A stretch of 64,000 bases of DNA from Chloroflexota bacterium (lineage in GTDB: Bacteria > Chloroflexota > Anaerolineae > Promineifilales > Promineifilaceae), in NCBI GenBank assembly GCA_018004935.1, contig JAGNBF010000006.1:5150-69149 (forward strand), written 5' to 3'. Of the stretch, positions 44,065-52,835 are shown piece after piece (the first letter of the stretch is position 1; each line of letters opens with the position of its first letter). The notes under the pieces are model-generated. The model was not told where the DNA came from. It did no database searches and worked only from the letters and a program-made list of their open reading frames with translations. Position numbers and translations under genes: made by a program.

Positions 44065-47000
44065 ATGATCCTTTTAGCAAACAAGTTAAGACAGCATCGC
44101 CTTCATCACGGTTTGTGGTGGATTATTTTGATTCTTTTTTTGTCGTTGTTGATCGGAATGCCCGGATCATCTCTTGATGCCGCTGAGGTAAATCAGAATG
44201 GAGAAACCTCGCTAAGAGATGTGGCGTTGGTTACTTCAAATGCAGAAAAGGTTATTTTTTCGGTAACTCCCCCTCTGTTTAGTCAAACGCAAGTACAAAT
44301 AAATGATAGTGTATGGTCGAAAATCGTTATGCCTGGGTATGCCAATATGGCAATGCCAGGCAAACCTGACCTTCCCCAAATGTCTTTTGTAATTGCTTTG
44401 CCCCCAGGCGCGACACCTGTTCTAAGGGTGTTGGATCAAGAAAAGAATGTGGTAACTGGGGTGCGGGTAGCCCCAACATCTCGACAAGAGTTGGTGGCTT
44501 ATGATTTCACACAACCAGAAGTGGCCCCGCAGTTCAACGAAGTCATTGAGTTTGACGAGGTTTATAATCAGGATGTTTTGTATCCTCAGGAACTGGCTTT
44601 ATTAGGTCAGGAGTTGTGGCTTCGTGATCAACGGGCGATTACTGTTTTGATAAGACCAGTGCAGATGAACGCGGCCGCAAACACCCTCACTGTTAGCTCC
44701 CATCTTACCGTTGAGGTGGCTTTCACTTTCCCTGAGGGTGAATCCGCTGGCGCAACAACAACTTCACGACCAGAAAGCGAAACATATGAGCGGATTCTAC
44801 AAAATACGCTCCTTAACTACGCGGCCGCCACTGAATGGCGGCAAATTCGGGCCAGCAATGCCGCTCCCCAAACATCTCCTTGCCTCTCAGACTGGAATCC
44901 CAACACATTCCGGGTGGCCGTCAATAACACTGGTATTCATCAAATCACCTACACAGAGTTAGCGGCCGCGGGGTTATCGGGCACTAGTTCATCAAATCGC
45001 CTTCAGATGTGTCACTTTAACACGGAAATCGCCATTCTCGTGGAAGATGGAGGAGATGGCACTTTTGGCAATGGTGACAAAATTGTTTTCTATGGTGAGG
45101 AGATAAAAACTCAGGAAACAGAAACAAACATCTACTGGCTCACAATTGATCCAGATGAAACGGGTCTCAGAATGCAAACCAGTAATGGTGCTCCAGCCGC
45201 AGGGTCAACGCCAACCTATTATGTTGATAGCCAACATATTGAAGTTGATCAGGTGTATTACAACCTGTTTCCCCTGACTGATGCCAATGACCACTGGTAT
45301 TGGGATATGATCGGTCATCAATCGGGCAGTGCTCCCAGCATTTTAAACGCTCCACTTTATGTCACCAGTCTGGCGAGTGGGGCTTATATGGTTAATATTC
45401 GGGCGGAAGTATGGGGCTTTACCACCACTGATGCTCACCGATACCGGGTTCTTTTGAATGGTACGCAAGTCGGCCCGGACCAATATTTTTATGGTTCGGG
45501 GAAAACCAGTTCTCACCTTTTTAATGAGCAGGTTAGTTCAACGGCTCTACTCAATGGCAATAATACGATAGCCATTCAAGCGATAAGTGATGGGACGGCC
45601 GATCCATCTCATCAAATGATCATCAATTGGGTTGAAATAGATTATCGGCGCCAGTTTGTGGATGATGGGGACCGGATTCTGTTTGATCAAGACACCGCCG
45701 GAACATGGAAATATGTGGTGAGTGGGTTTGCCAGTACGCCAGATATTTTTGATGTGACAAATCCCACATCTCCAGCCAAAATCACGAATGCGACCGGTAC
45801 AACGACGGTGACGTTTGAGCAAACAAACGCGGCCGCGTTTGCCCTCACCACAACCGGGGCACGGTTTAACAGCCTCAGCATCACCAAGGATACTTTCCCA
45901 TCAACTCACTTACAAACAACAACCAACCAGGCCGACGATATCATCATCACCGATCCCAGCTTAAACAGTAGTCTGGCCCCCCTGATTGCTCATCGCACCA
46001 GTGTTAATGGACTTTCTGTACGTACTGTGTATGTGCAAGATATTTTCGATGAGTTTAGTTACGGCCTTTACGACCCAGTGGCCATTAAACGCTTTTTAGA
46101 ATTTACCTACACGGATTGGGCTTCTCCGGCTCCAACCTATGTCTTGCTCGTGGGGGATGCCAGTTATGATCATCGTGATATCTTGGGCCTAAACGACAAT
46201 GGCAATCTGGTGCCTGTTTATCTGCGCTCTGGCATTGATAGCTGGCTCGGGGAAACGGCGGCGGATAATCAGTATGTTGATTTTGATGGGAATAATCTGG
46301 CCGATATGCTTTTGGGCCGTATTCCGGTCAAGACTACAGCAGAATTAACTAGCTATATCACCAAACTTCTGGCCTATGAAACCGCACCATTAAACATCAC
46401 CTGGCATACCAAACATCTTTTTGTCGCCGATAATGGGCTGATCTATGACAGTGCCAACAATGAATGCAATATGGATCCGGCAGGTGACTTTTTTGCGACG
46501 GTATATAACTTTTTACGCAATAAGTTCCCCAATGGTCGCCAGTTTTCCAATATGCTTTTCTACGCGCCAACACAGTGTTATCCCACAAACAGACCATCCC
46601 ATTATGCGGAAAGTCCCATTGAGATACAGACTCGTTTCCGCGATGCATTAAATCAGGGATACCAATTTGTTGTTTACACCGGGCACAGTGGCACCAATTT
46701 TTGGGGGCAAAATCCTCAACTCGTTACCATCAGCACGGTGAACTCCCTAACCAATACAGACAAACCAGCCATTATGCTCCCCATGACCTGTCTGGAAGGT
46801 TTTTACCATACACCGGAGTTAGTCAGTCTTTCGGAAGCATTCGTTGAGCATCCCAACGGTGGGGCAGTAGCCAGTTATGCCCCCACTGGTCTACAAGTTC
46901 AAACGGGTCATGATTTTCTACTCACCGGTTTTTATAAAGCACTTTTTGTCACCGATACAGAGATTCTTGGGGAAGCAATACTAAGTGCAAAGCTTGAGTT

Positions 47001-47127
47001 ATATAACTCAAGCAATAGCTCTGTGCAGGATTTACATGACACATTTATGTTGTTAGGGGATCCGGCTATGCATATGCACATATGGGAAGCTACCCATTCA
47101 ATGTTTACGCCTGTGCTCAGCCGATAG
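44065..47127 (+). CDS. C25 (gingipain-like) cysteine peptidase 1
   Basis: About 1020 residues from ATG 44065 (AGGAG eight bases upstream). Signal-anchor at the N-terminus (LWWIILILFLSLLIGMPGSS), then beta-rich prodomain-like regions. The C25 peptidase domain (from about residue 590): YVLLVGDASYDHRDILGLND, ADMLLGRIPVKTTAELTSYI, catalytic His in FVVYTGHSGTNFWGQ, catalytic Cys in MLPMTCLEGFYH, and GGAVASYAPTGLQ. Family enzymes are secreted (gingipains, PorU-type). No C-terminal anchor is present. Its position after the precursor suggests leader cleavage or surface processing, but this is inference. Four GCGGCCGC sites fall in the prodomain half. Confidence 0.85.
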   Translation: MILLANKLRQHRLHHGLWWIILILFLSLLIGMPGSSLDAAEVNQNGETSLRDVALVTSNAEKVIFSVTPPLFSQTQVQINDSVWSKIVMPGYANMAMPGKPDLPQMSFVIALPPGATPVLRVLDQEKNVVTGVRVAPTSRQELVAYDFTQPEVAPQFNEVIEFDEVYNQDVLYPQELALLGQELWLRDQRAITVLIRPVQMNAAANTLTVSSHLTVEVAFTFPEGESAGATTTSRPESETYERILQNTLLNYAAATEWRQIRASNAAPQTSPCLSDWNPNTFRVAVNNTGIHQITYTELAAAGLSGTSSSNRLQMCHFNTEIAILVEDGGDGTFGNGDKIVFYGEEIKTQETETNIYWLTIDPDETGLRMQTSNGAPAAGSTPTYYVDSQHIEVDQVYYNLFPLTDANDHWYWDMIGHQSGSAPSILNAPLYVTSLASGAYMVNIRAEVWGFTTTDAHRYRVLLNGTQVGPDQYFYGSGKTSSHLFNEQVSSTALLNGNNTIAIQAISDGTADPSHQMIINWVEIDYRRQFVDDGDRILFDQDTAGTWKYVVSGFASTPDIFDVTNPTSPAKITNATGTTTVTFEQTNAAAFALTTTGARFNSLSITKDTFPSTHLQTTTNQADDIIITDPSLNSSLAPLIAHRTSVNGLSVRTVYVQDIFDEFSYGLYDPVAIKRFLEFTYTDWASPAPTYVLLVGDASYDHRDILGLNDNGNLVPVYLRSGIDSWLGETAADNQYVDFDGNNLADMLLGRIPVKTTAELTSYITKLLAYETAPLNITWHTKHLFVADNGLIYDSANNECNMDPAGDFFATVYNFLRNKFPNGRQFSNMLFYAPTQCYPTNRPSHYAESPIEIQTRFRDALNQGYQFVVYTGHSGTNFWGQNPQLVTISTVNSLTNTDKPAIMLPMTCLEGFYHTPELVSLSEAFVEHPNGGAVASYAPTGLQVQTGHDFLLTGFYKALFVTDTEILGEAILSAKLELYNSSNSSVQDLHDTFMLLGDPAMHMHIWEATHSMFTPVLSR

Positions 47128-47133
47128 ATAGCC

Positions 47134-47721
47134 ATGACATCGCTACAACCTGACTCGCGTGTCATGGCGGAACTGTTGAAAAGAGGGATGAGCCAGGGGC
47201 AAAGGCCTTATTTGACCATTTCTAGTGGGAGTATGCGGCCGCTTCTTGTTGTAGGTGATGAGATTCAGCTAGAACCGGTTACGATCAAAGATTTGCTTCC
47301 TGGCGATATTATTACGGTAGTAGCGCCAGTTGAACTTTTAACCCATCGTTTTTATGGTGTTTATGAAAATGATGGGTGTACCTGGTTAGTAACGCGAGGT
47401 GACCGTTTTTTGCTTTTTGATTCGGCCTGGCATGAGGCACAGTTAGTGGGTCGTGTCATAACGCGCCGTCGCCATAAAAGGCGGCGGCTGTCTTTGAGGG
47501 AAGGGGGAGGTAAGTGGTTAAACGGCTATATGGGGCGACTCGCGGCCGCAGAAACTCGTTTCTTTGGTGCCCGACACATGCCCCTTCCCCCTCTGCACAG
47601 CTTTACCCTCACGCCAGGCTGGGGAAGCAAAATCCCTTTCTTTTGGGTGCGTCAGATTCGACGCATCCTCTACCTTTGGCTAACATTAGTCGCCTTTGTT
47701 GTGCGCGTTTTAGCATCTTAG
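47134..47721 (+). CDS. S26/S24-type signal-peptidase-like protein
   Basis: 195 residues. Catalytic Ser block TISSGSMRPLLVVGDEIQLE and a likely His in LLTHRFYGVYENDG, with VTRGDRFLL and a basic loop (RRRHKRRRLS), then a C-terminal TM (IRRILYLWLTLVAFVVRVL). The His in place of the usual Lys suggests the Sec11/SipW-type Ser-His form. Such proteins recur in PqqD/HprK RiPP clusters. It lies six bases after the first C25 peptidase and is probably co-transcribed. Possible role: leader or signal removal. Confidence 0.75.
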   Translation: MTSLQPDSRVMAELLKRGMSQGQRPYLTISSGSMRPLLVVGDEIQLEPVTIKDLLPGDIITVVAPVELLTHRFYGVYENDGCTWLVTRGDRFLLFDSAWHEAQLVGRVITRRRHKRRRLSLREGGGKWLNGYMGRLAAAETRFFGARHMPLPPLHSFTLTPGWGSKIPFFWVRQIRRILYLWLTLVAFVVRVLAS

Positions 47722-47726
47722 CGAGC

Positions 47727-47775
47727 GTCCAAAAATAAATTGGGTGGCACGGTCAGAAGACCAGCGTGAACAATT
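47727..47775. repeat. Dispersed repeat R2 (degenerate)
   Basis: GGTGGCACGGTCAGAAGACC at 47743-47762, preceded by AAAAATAAATT, lies 6 bases after the S26 stop. The core differs slightly from the consensus (AGAAGACC for AGGAGACC). It separates the S26 gene from the next gene. Confidence 0.7.
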
Positions 47776-47875
47776 GCGTAAGTCTTTTTGATAAACCATC
47801 TCATATGCTGACACAGCCCAAAACATCAAATCATTGATCTTCAAGATTGCCAGCAGCTGTGTTTTGAGGAGTTGC

Positions 47876-48919
47876 ATGTTTACCCCAAAAACGATTCGTC
47901 ATTTAGCCCTTGTTCCTCTTCTTCTTTGCCTCGTAGGCTGGACTCGTCCAGGACAACAGACGCCGTCCGCAGTAACCCTGGCTGATTTTTTCGCTATCAG
48001 TGGTGAGGGGGTGATTACACTGGATTGGGTAACAGCTTATGAACAAGATCATTTGGGGTTCCGGGTTTTTCGAAGCTTGACCTCGGAACTAGAGGATGCT
48101 GAGGCTATTTCGCCTCTTATCAATGCAGAAAATAATGTGAATGGGGCGGAATATGATTTTGAAGATACCGCTGTCACCGATGGCGTTCTGTATTACTATT
48201 GGTTAGAACTGGTGCCCAACGGTAATACAGAGTCAGACTTTTCCTCTTCCATTAGTGCCACGACATTGGGCGGAGCACCTATTAGCACCATTCCTGCGGG
48301 TGCAACCAGCACACCCGTACCCACTACTGTGTCTGGTACGGCTACACCGCAAGCAACTAGCGTTGCCACCGCTACATCAGGGCTAAATCCGGGAACAAGC
48401 ACCGCCACACCACAATCTACCGCCACCGCCCAACCGATAGCCAGTGCGACGACTATCGCTATTGTGCCAACAAATACCCCTAATGGCCCGCTTCTGCCCA
48501 CGCCAACCCGTTTCACCTTTCCCCCAACCGCTACCGCGGCCGCAAACAGTAACCCCTCTATCTCAGAAGGTAACGAGAGCGCTCCGCTTTCTCCCACTCA
48601 AGTTGTTGATGGGTCTGATGCTGATACAGCCACTATAACTGATATTGGGGGGAACGGCGGTTCAGGGAGCACAACCAATAATGCAGAATCCCCAGGAAAT
48701 GGGAACACCACGGGCACAGGGGACGATCAACCCGATAGTGTAGCGGTTCTTGGTCAGGAAGACTCCATGGACACGCCCCTTTCTCCCCCCACCTCTGATA
48801 CCACAACGACCCCAGCCCCACGCACGATGTCACCCATTGTAATCATGTTCTTGTTGGTGGGTCTCATTTTTACCGCCGGGGGAGTATTTACCACGCTGGT
48901 ACTGCTCAAACGCCGCTAG
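47876..48919 (+). CDS. Secreted FN3-like protein with Thr/Pro-rich stalk and C-terminal TM
   Basis: 347 residues from the ATG at 47876 (GAGGAG upstream); the longer frame is discounted. Signal peptide (LALVPLLLCLVGW), a domain like that of 40863 (GEGVITLDWVTAYEQDHLGF, ...VLYYYWLELV), then a ~150-residue Thr/Ser/Pro-rich region (TPVPTTVSGTATPQATS...) and a C-terminal TM (IVIMFLLVGLIFTAGGVFTT) with a basic end. It has the layout of a surface protein with a glycosylatable stalk. It could be a substrate or anchor for the flanking C25 peptidases. Confidence 0.72.
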   Translation: MFTPKTIRHLALVPLLLCLVGWTRPGQQTPSAVTLADFFAISGEGVITLDWVTAYEQDHLGFRVFRSLTSELEDAEAISPLINAENNVNGAEYDFEDTAVTDGVLYYYWLELVPNGNTESDFSSSISATTLGGAPISTIPAGATSTPVPTTVSGTATPQATSVATATSGLNPGTSTATPQSTATAQPIASATTIAIVPTNTPNGPLLPTPTRFTFPPTATAAANSNPSISEGNESAPLSPTQVVDGSDADTATITDIGGNGGSGSTTNNAESPGNGNTTGTGDDQPDSVAVLGQEDSMDTPLSPPTSDTTTTPAPRTMSPIVIMFLLVGLIFTAGGVFTTLVLLKRR

Positions 48920-48992
48920 TGGCCAGATTATTATCTGCTGATACAGGGTAAGCTCCTGACACATCTTCATATTTGTCTCTTAAGAGTTGTCC

Positions 48993-51128
48993 ATGAAACA
49001 TAAACGTTGGTTCTTTCTCTTCGCGGCCGCATTCGGCCTTCTTGCCATCACCGCCACCGTTGTCGCCGCCCGTTATTATTTGGCCCAAAGAAATGGAGCT
49101 GTAAATCCCCTTCCAGAAGGTCAGATACCCCAGGCCCTACGCCTCACTATTTATGAATCTGGTATTACGGCCGTTACCGCTGAACAATTAGCTGAGGCAA
49201 ATCTGGGTCATATCCCTTTTGAACCAGAAAATCTAGCACTAAGCCGGGATGGTAAACCTGTCCCTTTCATCATTCAAGATGAGATCCTTTACTTTTACGC
49301 CATTGCCATTACCCAAACGCTCGAAGCGCCAGCAGTATACTGGCTAACACCCGGCAAAGGATTGCCCATGCCCTCGGCTTCAGTCAAAACAGCCCCCGAA
49401 GGCGTAAATCGCGGCCGCGTGGTCTACCATTGGGAAGAAAACAATGTTTTTGTAGGCCCCGCCCTGGGAGACGATGTCTGGTTTGTGGACTTACTCAATG
49501 CCGGTGAAACCATGGATATCCCCTTCACCGAACTGGCCCCTCTGAACACAGAATCCACTTTAGTAATACAAGTCTGGTCTAATAACGAAACCAACGAAAA
49601 CCCCGACCACCATCTACAGGCGACTCTGAATGATGCATTCACTGGTGATTACACCTGGGACGGCAAAAAGCAACAGACAATCTCCTTCACACTCGGGGCG
49701 GATATCTGGCAAGAGGCGGGGAATACCTTAACCCTCGCCATACCCGGAGATACGGGTGCTCTAGGTGAACAAGTTTACATAGATTGGGTAGAATTGATTT
49801 ACATGCGGCCGCTCGATCTAACTGATGCACCCCTCACCTTCAGCAGTGCCAGCGAGGGTGTGCAACTAACCGGAGCCACGGCAGACACCCTTATTTTTGA
49901 TATTACCAACCAGAACAGTCCCCTACACCTGACCGATCTGACGGTGGAGGATGCGACCTTACAATTTGCCTCAGACAGTGAAAATTGGTACGCGGCCGCA
50001 AATCCCTCTCAAGTTATTCACCCAGAAATCACCCTGGCTCCCACCTGGCCAAACAGTCTGCAAACAGAACAATCCGGCGCTGACTATCTGGCTATTTATG
50101 TCAATGCTCCCGGTTTTCAGGCCGCCATCCAACCCCTGCTTACCTACCGCCAAGAACAAGGTTTGGATACACAAGCAATTGATGTGGCCCAGATTTACGA
50201 TGAGTTTGGTCACGGACACCAGACCACGACGGCCATTCGCGATTTTCTCACCTACGCGGCCGCAAACTGGCAACCTGCTCCCCGCTACGTTCTCCTGGTA
50301 GGTGACGCCTCATACGATATTCACAACTTCACCAACGGCAAAAATCTCGACCTACTACCTACCCACCTCATGTATACCTTCTTTACCGGTTATGTCGCCA
50401 GCGACACCTGGTTTGTTATTCCTGAAGGTAGCACCCCCTCCCCTACCATGGCAATTGGTCGCCTACCTGCCCAAACAGTCACACAGTTAGAAACAATGGT
50501 GGCGAAAACCCTCCTTTATGAACGAGAAGCTGATCCATCCTGGCGTAATCAAGCCTTACTCGTCGCAGACGACGAACCCTACTTCGATACAACCTCTGAT
50601 GAACTGGCCTCTCAACTGACTGATTCTGGCTTTGTACCCCAAAAACTCTACATGAGTCAAAATGAAGACATCCACGACACCATCATACAAACCATTAACG
50701 ATGGTGTCGGGTTGATCAATTATGTGGGACATGGCAGTGTGGAAGTATGGGGGGATGAACGTGTTTTGCAGGCAAAGGAGGTCGAATCATTGCGAAATCG
50801 CGGCCGCTTTCCCATCTTCACCACTTTTACCTGCCTCAATGGCTACTTCAATCACCCAGACGTAAATGCCCTGGCCGAAAGCCTGCTCATCGCCCCCAAT
50901 GGGGGAGCCGTTGCCGCTATTGCCCCCTCCAGTCGTACCACCACCTTCCAACAGTTCCAGGTCGCCAATGTTTTCTTTACCCAATTGCTCTCCGGAGAAG
51001 TAACCACTATCGGTGAAGCTTTACAAATGGCTAAACAGGCTAATGCCGAAAACGAAAACGCCTACGATGTAATCTACAGCTTCAGCCTATTGGGTGATCC
51101 GGCTTTGCACTTCTATATTCCTGAATAA
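48993..51128 (+). CDS. C25 (gingipain-like) cysteine peptidase 2
   Basis: 711 residues from ATG 48993 (AAGAG upstream); TTG 48987 is an alternative. N-terminal signal/TM (WFFLFAAAFGLLAITATVVA), a beta-rich prodomain (~90-340), then the C25 domain: YVLLVGDASYDIHNFTNGKN, GRLPAQTVTQLETMVAKTLL, catalytic His in LINYVGHGSVEVWGDE, catalytic Cys in TTFTCLNGYFNHPDV and GGAVAAIAPSSRTTTF. It shares the catalytic core of the first copy but is ~300 residues shorter at the N-terminus. Last gene of the cluster. Six GCGGCCGC sites. Confidence 0.85.
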   Translation: MKHKRWFFLFAAAFGLLAITATVVAARYYLAQRNGAVNPLPEGQIPQALRLTIYESGITAVTAEQLAEANLGHIPFEPENLALSRDGKPVPFIIQDEILYFYAIAITQTLEAPAVYWLTPGKGLPMPSASVKTAPEGVNRGRVVYHWEENNVFVGPALGDDVWFVDLLNAGETMDIPFTELAPLNTESTLVIQVWSNNETNENPDHHLQATLNDAFTGDYTWDGKKQQTISFTLGADIWQEAGNTLTLAIPGDTGALGEQVYIDWVELIYMRPLDLTDAPLTFSSASEGVQLTGATADTLIFDITNQNSPLHLTDLTVEDATLQFASDSENWYAAANPSQVIHPEITLAPTWPNSLQTEQSGADYLAIYVNAPGFQAAIQPLLTYRQEQGLDTQAIDVAQIYDEFGHGHQTTTAIRDFLTYAAANWQPAPRYVLLVGDASYDIHNFTNGKNLDLLPTHLMYTFFTGYVASDTWFVIPEGSTPSPTMAIGRLPAQTVTQLETMVAKTLLYEREADPSWRNQALLVADDEPYFDTTSDELASQLTDSGFVPQKLYMSQNEDIHDTIIQTINDGVGLINYVGHGSVEVWGDERVLQAKEVESLRNRGRFPIFTTFTCLNGYFNHPDVNALAESLLIAPNGGAVAAIAPSSRTTTFQQFQVANVFFTQLLSGEVTTIGEALQMAKQANAENENAYDVIYSFSLLGDPALHFYIPE

Positions 51129-51554
51129 CTCTTTCGACTCTGGCAAATTTTCACTCTACCTCTGAACGTAGAACAGCCTTTTAGGCTGTTCGCTCTCTGG
51201 AAACACAAAAAACGCCACTGTCAAATCCCTTTCCCCCGTCGTCTCCCCCGTAAGCGTTCAATTGGGTTACATCAACGGATTAAGAATTTGAGTTTAGAGT
51301 TCAGAGCGAGAGCGAGAGCTAGAGAGTTTTCCAGAGTAATTCCCTCTCGCTCTATCCTCTCGCTCTATCCTCTCGCTCTAAATCCACTGAAGTCATCCAA
51401 AACGACCTAAAACCGTCTCTAAACGGAACGGTTATCTTCCCCCTACGACAAATTCGCTCTAAATTGAGAATTGCTGATTGAGAAGATACCCGCTTGACAA
51501 TAAACAATAAATTCGTTATGCTCCCTTCGTCTATACGAAACAAAGGAGAAATTC
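51129..51554. other. Repeat-rich spacer between the RiPP-like cluster and the recombinase gene
   Basis: Contains the AGAACAGCC/GGCTGTTC hairpin (51168-51195), GTAAGCGTTCAA (51251), which resembles an IS66-like element end, and a pyrimidine/purine run at 51303-51381: GAGCGAGAGCGAGAGC, then three direct copies of CCTCTCGCTCTA separated by short spacers, forming an imperfect hairpin. No gene is seen. AAAGGAGA before 51555 is the next ribosome-binding site. Confidence 0.6.
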
Positions 51555-52511
51555 ATGCGTTCCGACAAACAAGATCCTCTTTTCCCCAAAGGCACGCTCC
51601 CTGAACAACCTACCTTCGATGCCCCACCCCTGACATCCGACTCTTCGCTCAAAGCGGCTTTAGGGCAGTTTGAACAACACATGCAAGAAGAAGGCTTCGC
51701 CGCCAATACGGTAAAAGCTTTTGCCAGTGACATTCGGCTCCTGGGCAAACACTTAGGCATTGGACAGCCCGTAGGGGAAATTGGCACAAAAAACCTCAAC
51801 GATTTTCTGTTTTGGTTGATGTATGAACGAGGGATTCCTTGTAGCCCCAAATCGTATGCCCGTCGCGTCACATCACTAAAAGTATTTTTTGCCTGGTTAA
51901 GAGAAAGTGGCGTATTGGTAATGGATCCCGCGGCCGCGGTCATTCAAAATAGTGTCACCAGCCCGCTACCCAAAATACCCTCAGCCGACCAACTGACACA
52001 AGCCCTGGCCGTCACCCAGTCCTGGCGCAACGCATTACCCCGGCAAAAGGCTGATGCGCGGCCGCATTTACTCCTCACCCTCTTATTACAAACCGGCATC
52101 AAAAAAGGGGAGGCCATGGCCATCGTTCCCAACCACATTGATCGCACCACCCCAGGCGACCCCTTCCTTTTCATTCGTTACAAAAACCCCCGCCTGCGCT
52201 ACAAAGAGCGCAAAGTATCCCTGGAGCCAGAGTGGCTGGACGTGTTAGATGAATACCTCATCCAATACCCTTCTAATGATACCCTTTTTACCTGCACAGC
52301 TCGCAACCTGGAATATATCCTGACCGACGTGGGCAACGCCTGTGCCCTGGAGCAAGGGCTTCTTTCCTTCGAAAATTTACGCTGGGCTTCAGCCTTGTCC
52401 GATTTCAAGCAGGGCATCGAACCAGATGAAATTCGTCAGCGTTTAGGGCTATCTAAAATCACCTGGCGCGAAACCAAGAAGAAACTAGAAAAACTCAAAG
52501 AACAACCGTAA
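51555..52511 (+). CDS. Tyrosine-recombinase-fold protein lacking catalytic residues
   Basis: 318 residues from ATG 51555 (AAAGGAGA). SAM-like N-terminal domain (LKAALGQFEQHMQEEGFAAN, TVKAFASDIRLLGKHLG, ...ARRVTSLKVFFAWLRESG) and catalytic-domain fold (LLTLLLQTGIKKGEAMAIVP; ENLRWASALSDFKQGIEPDE; IRQRLGLSKITWRETKKKL). The catalytic set is not intact. Arg1 is Lys (TGIKKGE for TGLRxSE), the HxxR His is Glu-like (ENLR), the second His/Trp is Leu (LGLSK for LGHSS), and the Tyr is absent near TWRETKKKL. It is probably a DNA-binding recombinase relative. GCGGCCGC sites at 51930 and 52059. Confidence 0.75.
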   Translation: MRSDKQDPLFPKGTLPEQPTFDAPPLTSDSSLKAALGQFEQHMQEEGFAANTVKAFASDIRLLGKHLGIGQPVGEIGTKNLNDFLFWLMYERGIPCSPKSYARRVTSLKVFFAWLRESGVLVMDPAAAVIQNSVTSPLPKIPSADQLTQALAVTQSWRNALPRQKADARPHLLLTLLLQTGIKKGEAMAIVPNHIDRTTPGDPFLFIRYKNPRLRYKERKVSLEPEWLDVLDEYLIQYPSNDTLFTCTARNLEYILTDVGNACALEQGLLSFENLRWASALSDFKQGIEPDEIRQRLGLSKITWRETKKKLEKLKEQP

Positions 52512-52548
52512 CCGGACAAGCCAAAACCAAAAAGAGGAGCAACTATAC

Positions 52549-52615
52549 ATGTCCTCGAGGGCTGAGCTTGTCGAAGCCCGACTCCGCCTTCGACAAGCTC
52601 AGGCAGAGCCACACC
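52549..52615. repeat. GAGCTTGTCGAAG dispersed hairpin repeat
   Basis: CTCGAGGGCTGAGCTTGTCG, mirrored by CTTCGACAAGCTCAGGC, forms a long hairpin after the recombinase gene. Similar copies occur in several other intergenic regions of the window. Confidence 0.75.
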
Positions 52616-52673
52616 CCACCTGTATAGATACAAAGAGGAAAAATCACTTAGGGCTGTTGCCAGTATAACTACA

Positions 52674-52707
52674 AAAAAAGGCCATCACCGTAGTGATGGC
52701 CTTTTTG
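52674..52707. terminator. Rho-independent terminator
   Basis: AAAAAGGCCATCAC/GTGATGGCCTTTTT with a CGTA loop: a 14-bp perfect stem with an A-run before it and a T-run after it. It ends the recombinase transcript and may also serve the minus-strand kinase. Confidence 0.92.
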
Positions 52708-52726
52708 TATATACACAAAAATCAGA

Positions 52727-52813
52727 TGTAACTATACAATCTCGCTGGAGAAATCAGGTTTTTGCTTAGGCCAACTTATGCCCTACAAGAGAAAAACCCG
52801 GTTTCTGCCGTGT
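52727..52813. repeat. R5 repeat copy (inverted relative to 57218-57316)
   Basis: TGTAACTATACAATCTCGCT...GGTTTTTGCTTAGGCCAACT and CTACAAGAGAAAAACCCGGT match, in reverse complement, the segment at 57218-57316. The internal arms AGAAACCGG.../CCGGTTTCT pair as a hairpin. Lies next to the kinase 3' end. Confidence 0.75.
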
Positions 52814-52835
52814 ATTAGCTACCATCAGCTTTTAT

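Noticed and set aside
43896-44084. Minus-strand 62-codon frame in the leader of the first C25 gene
   Set aside because: No ribosome-binding site, no protein-like composition, and it runs into the start of the peptidase gene.
51555-52511. Integron or prophage integrase
   Set aside because: Catalytic residues are lost, and there are no att sites, tRNA or phage genes nearby.
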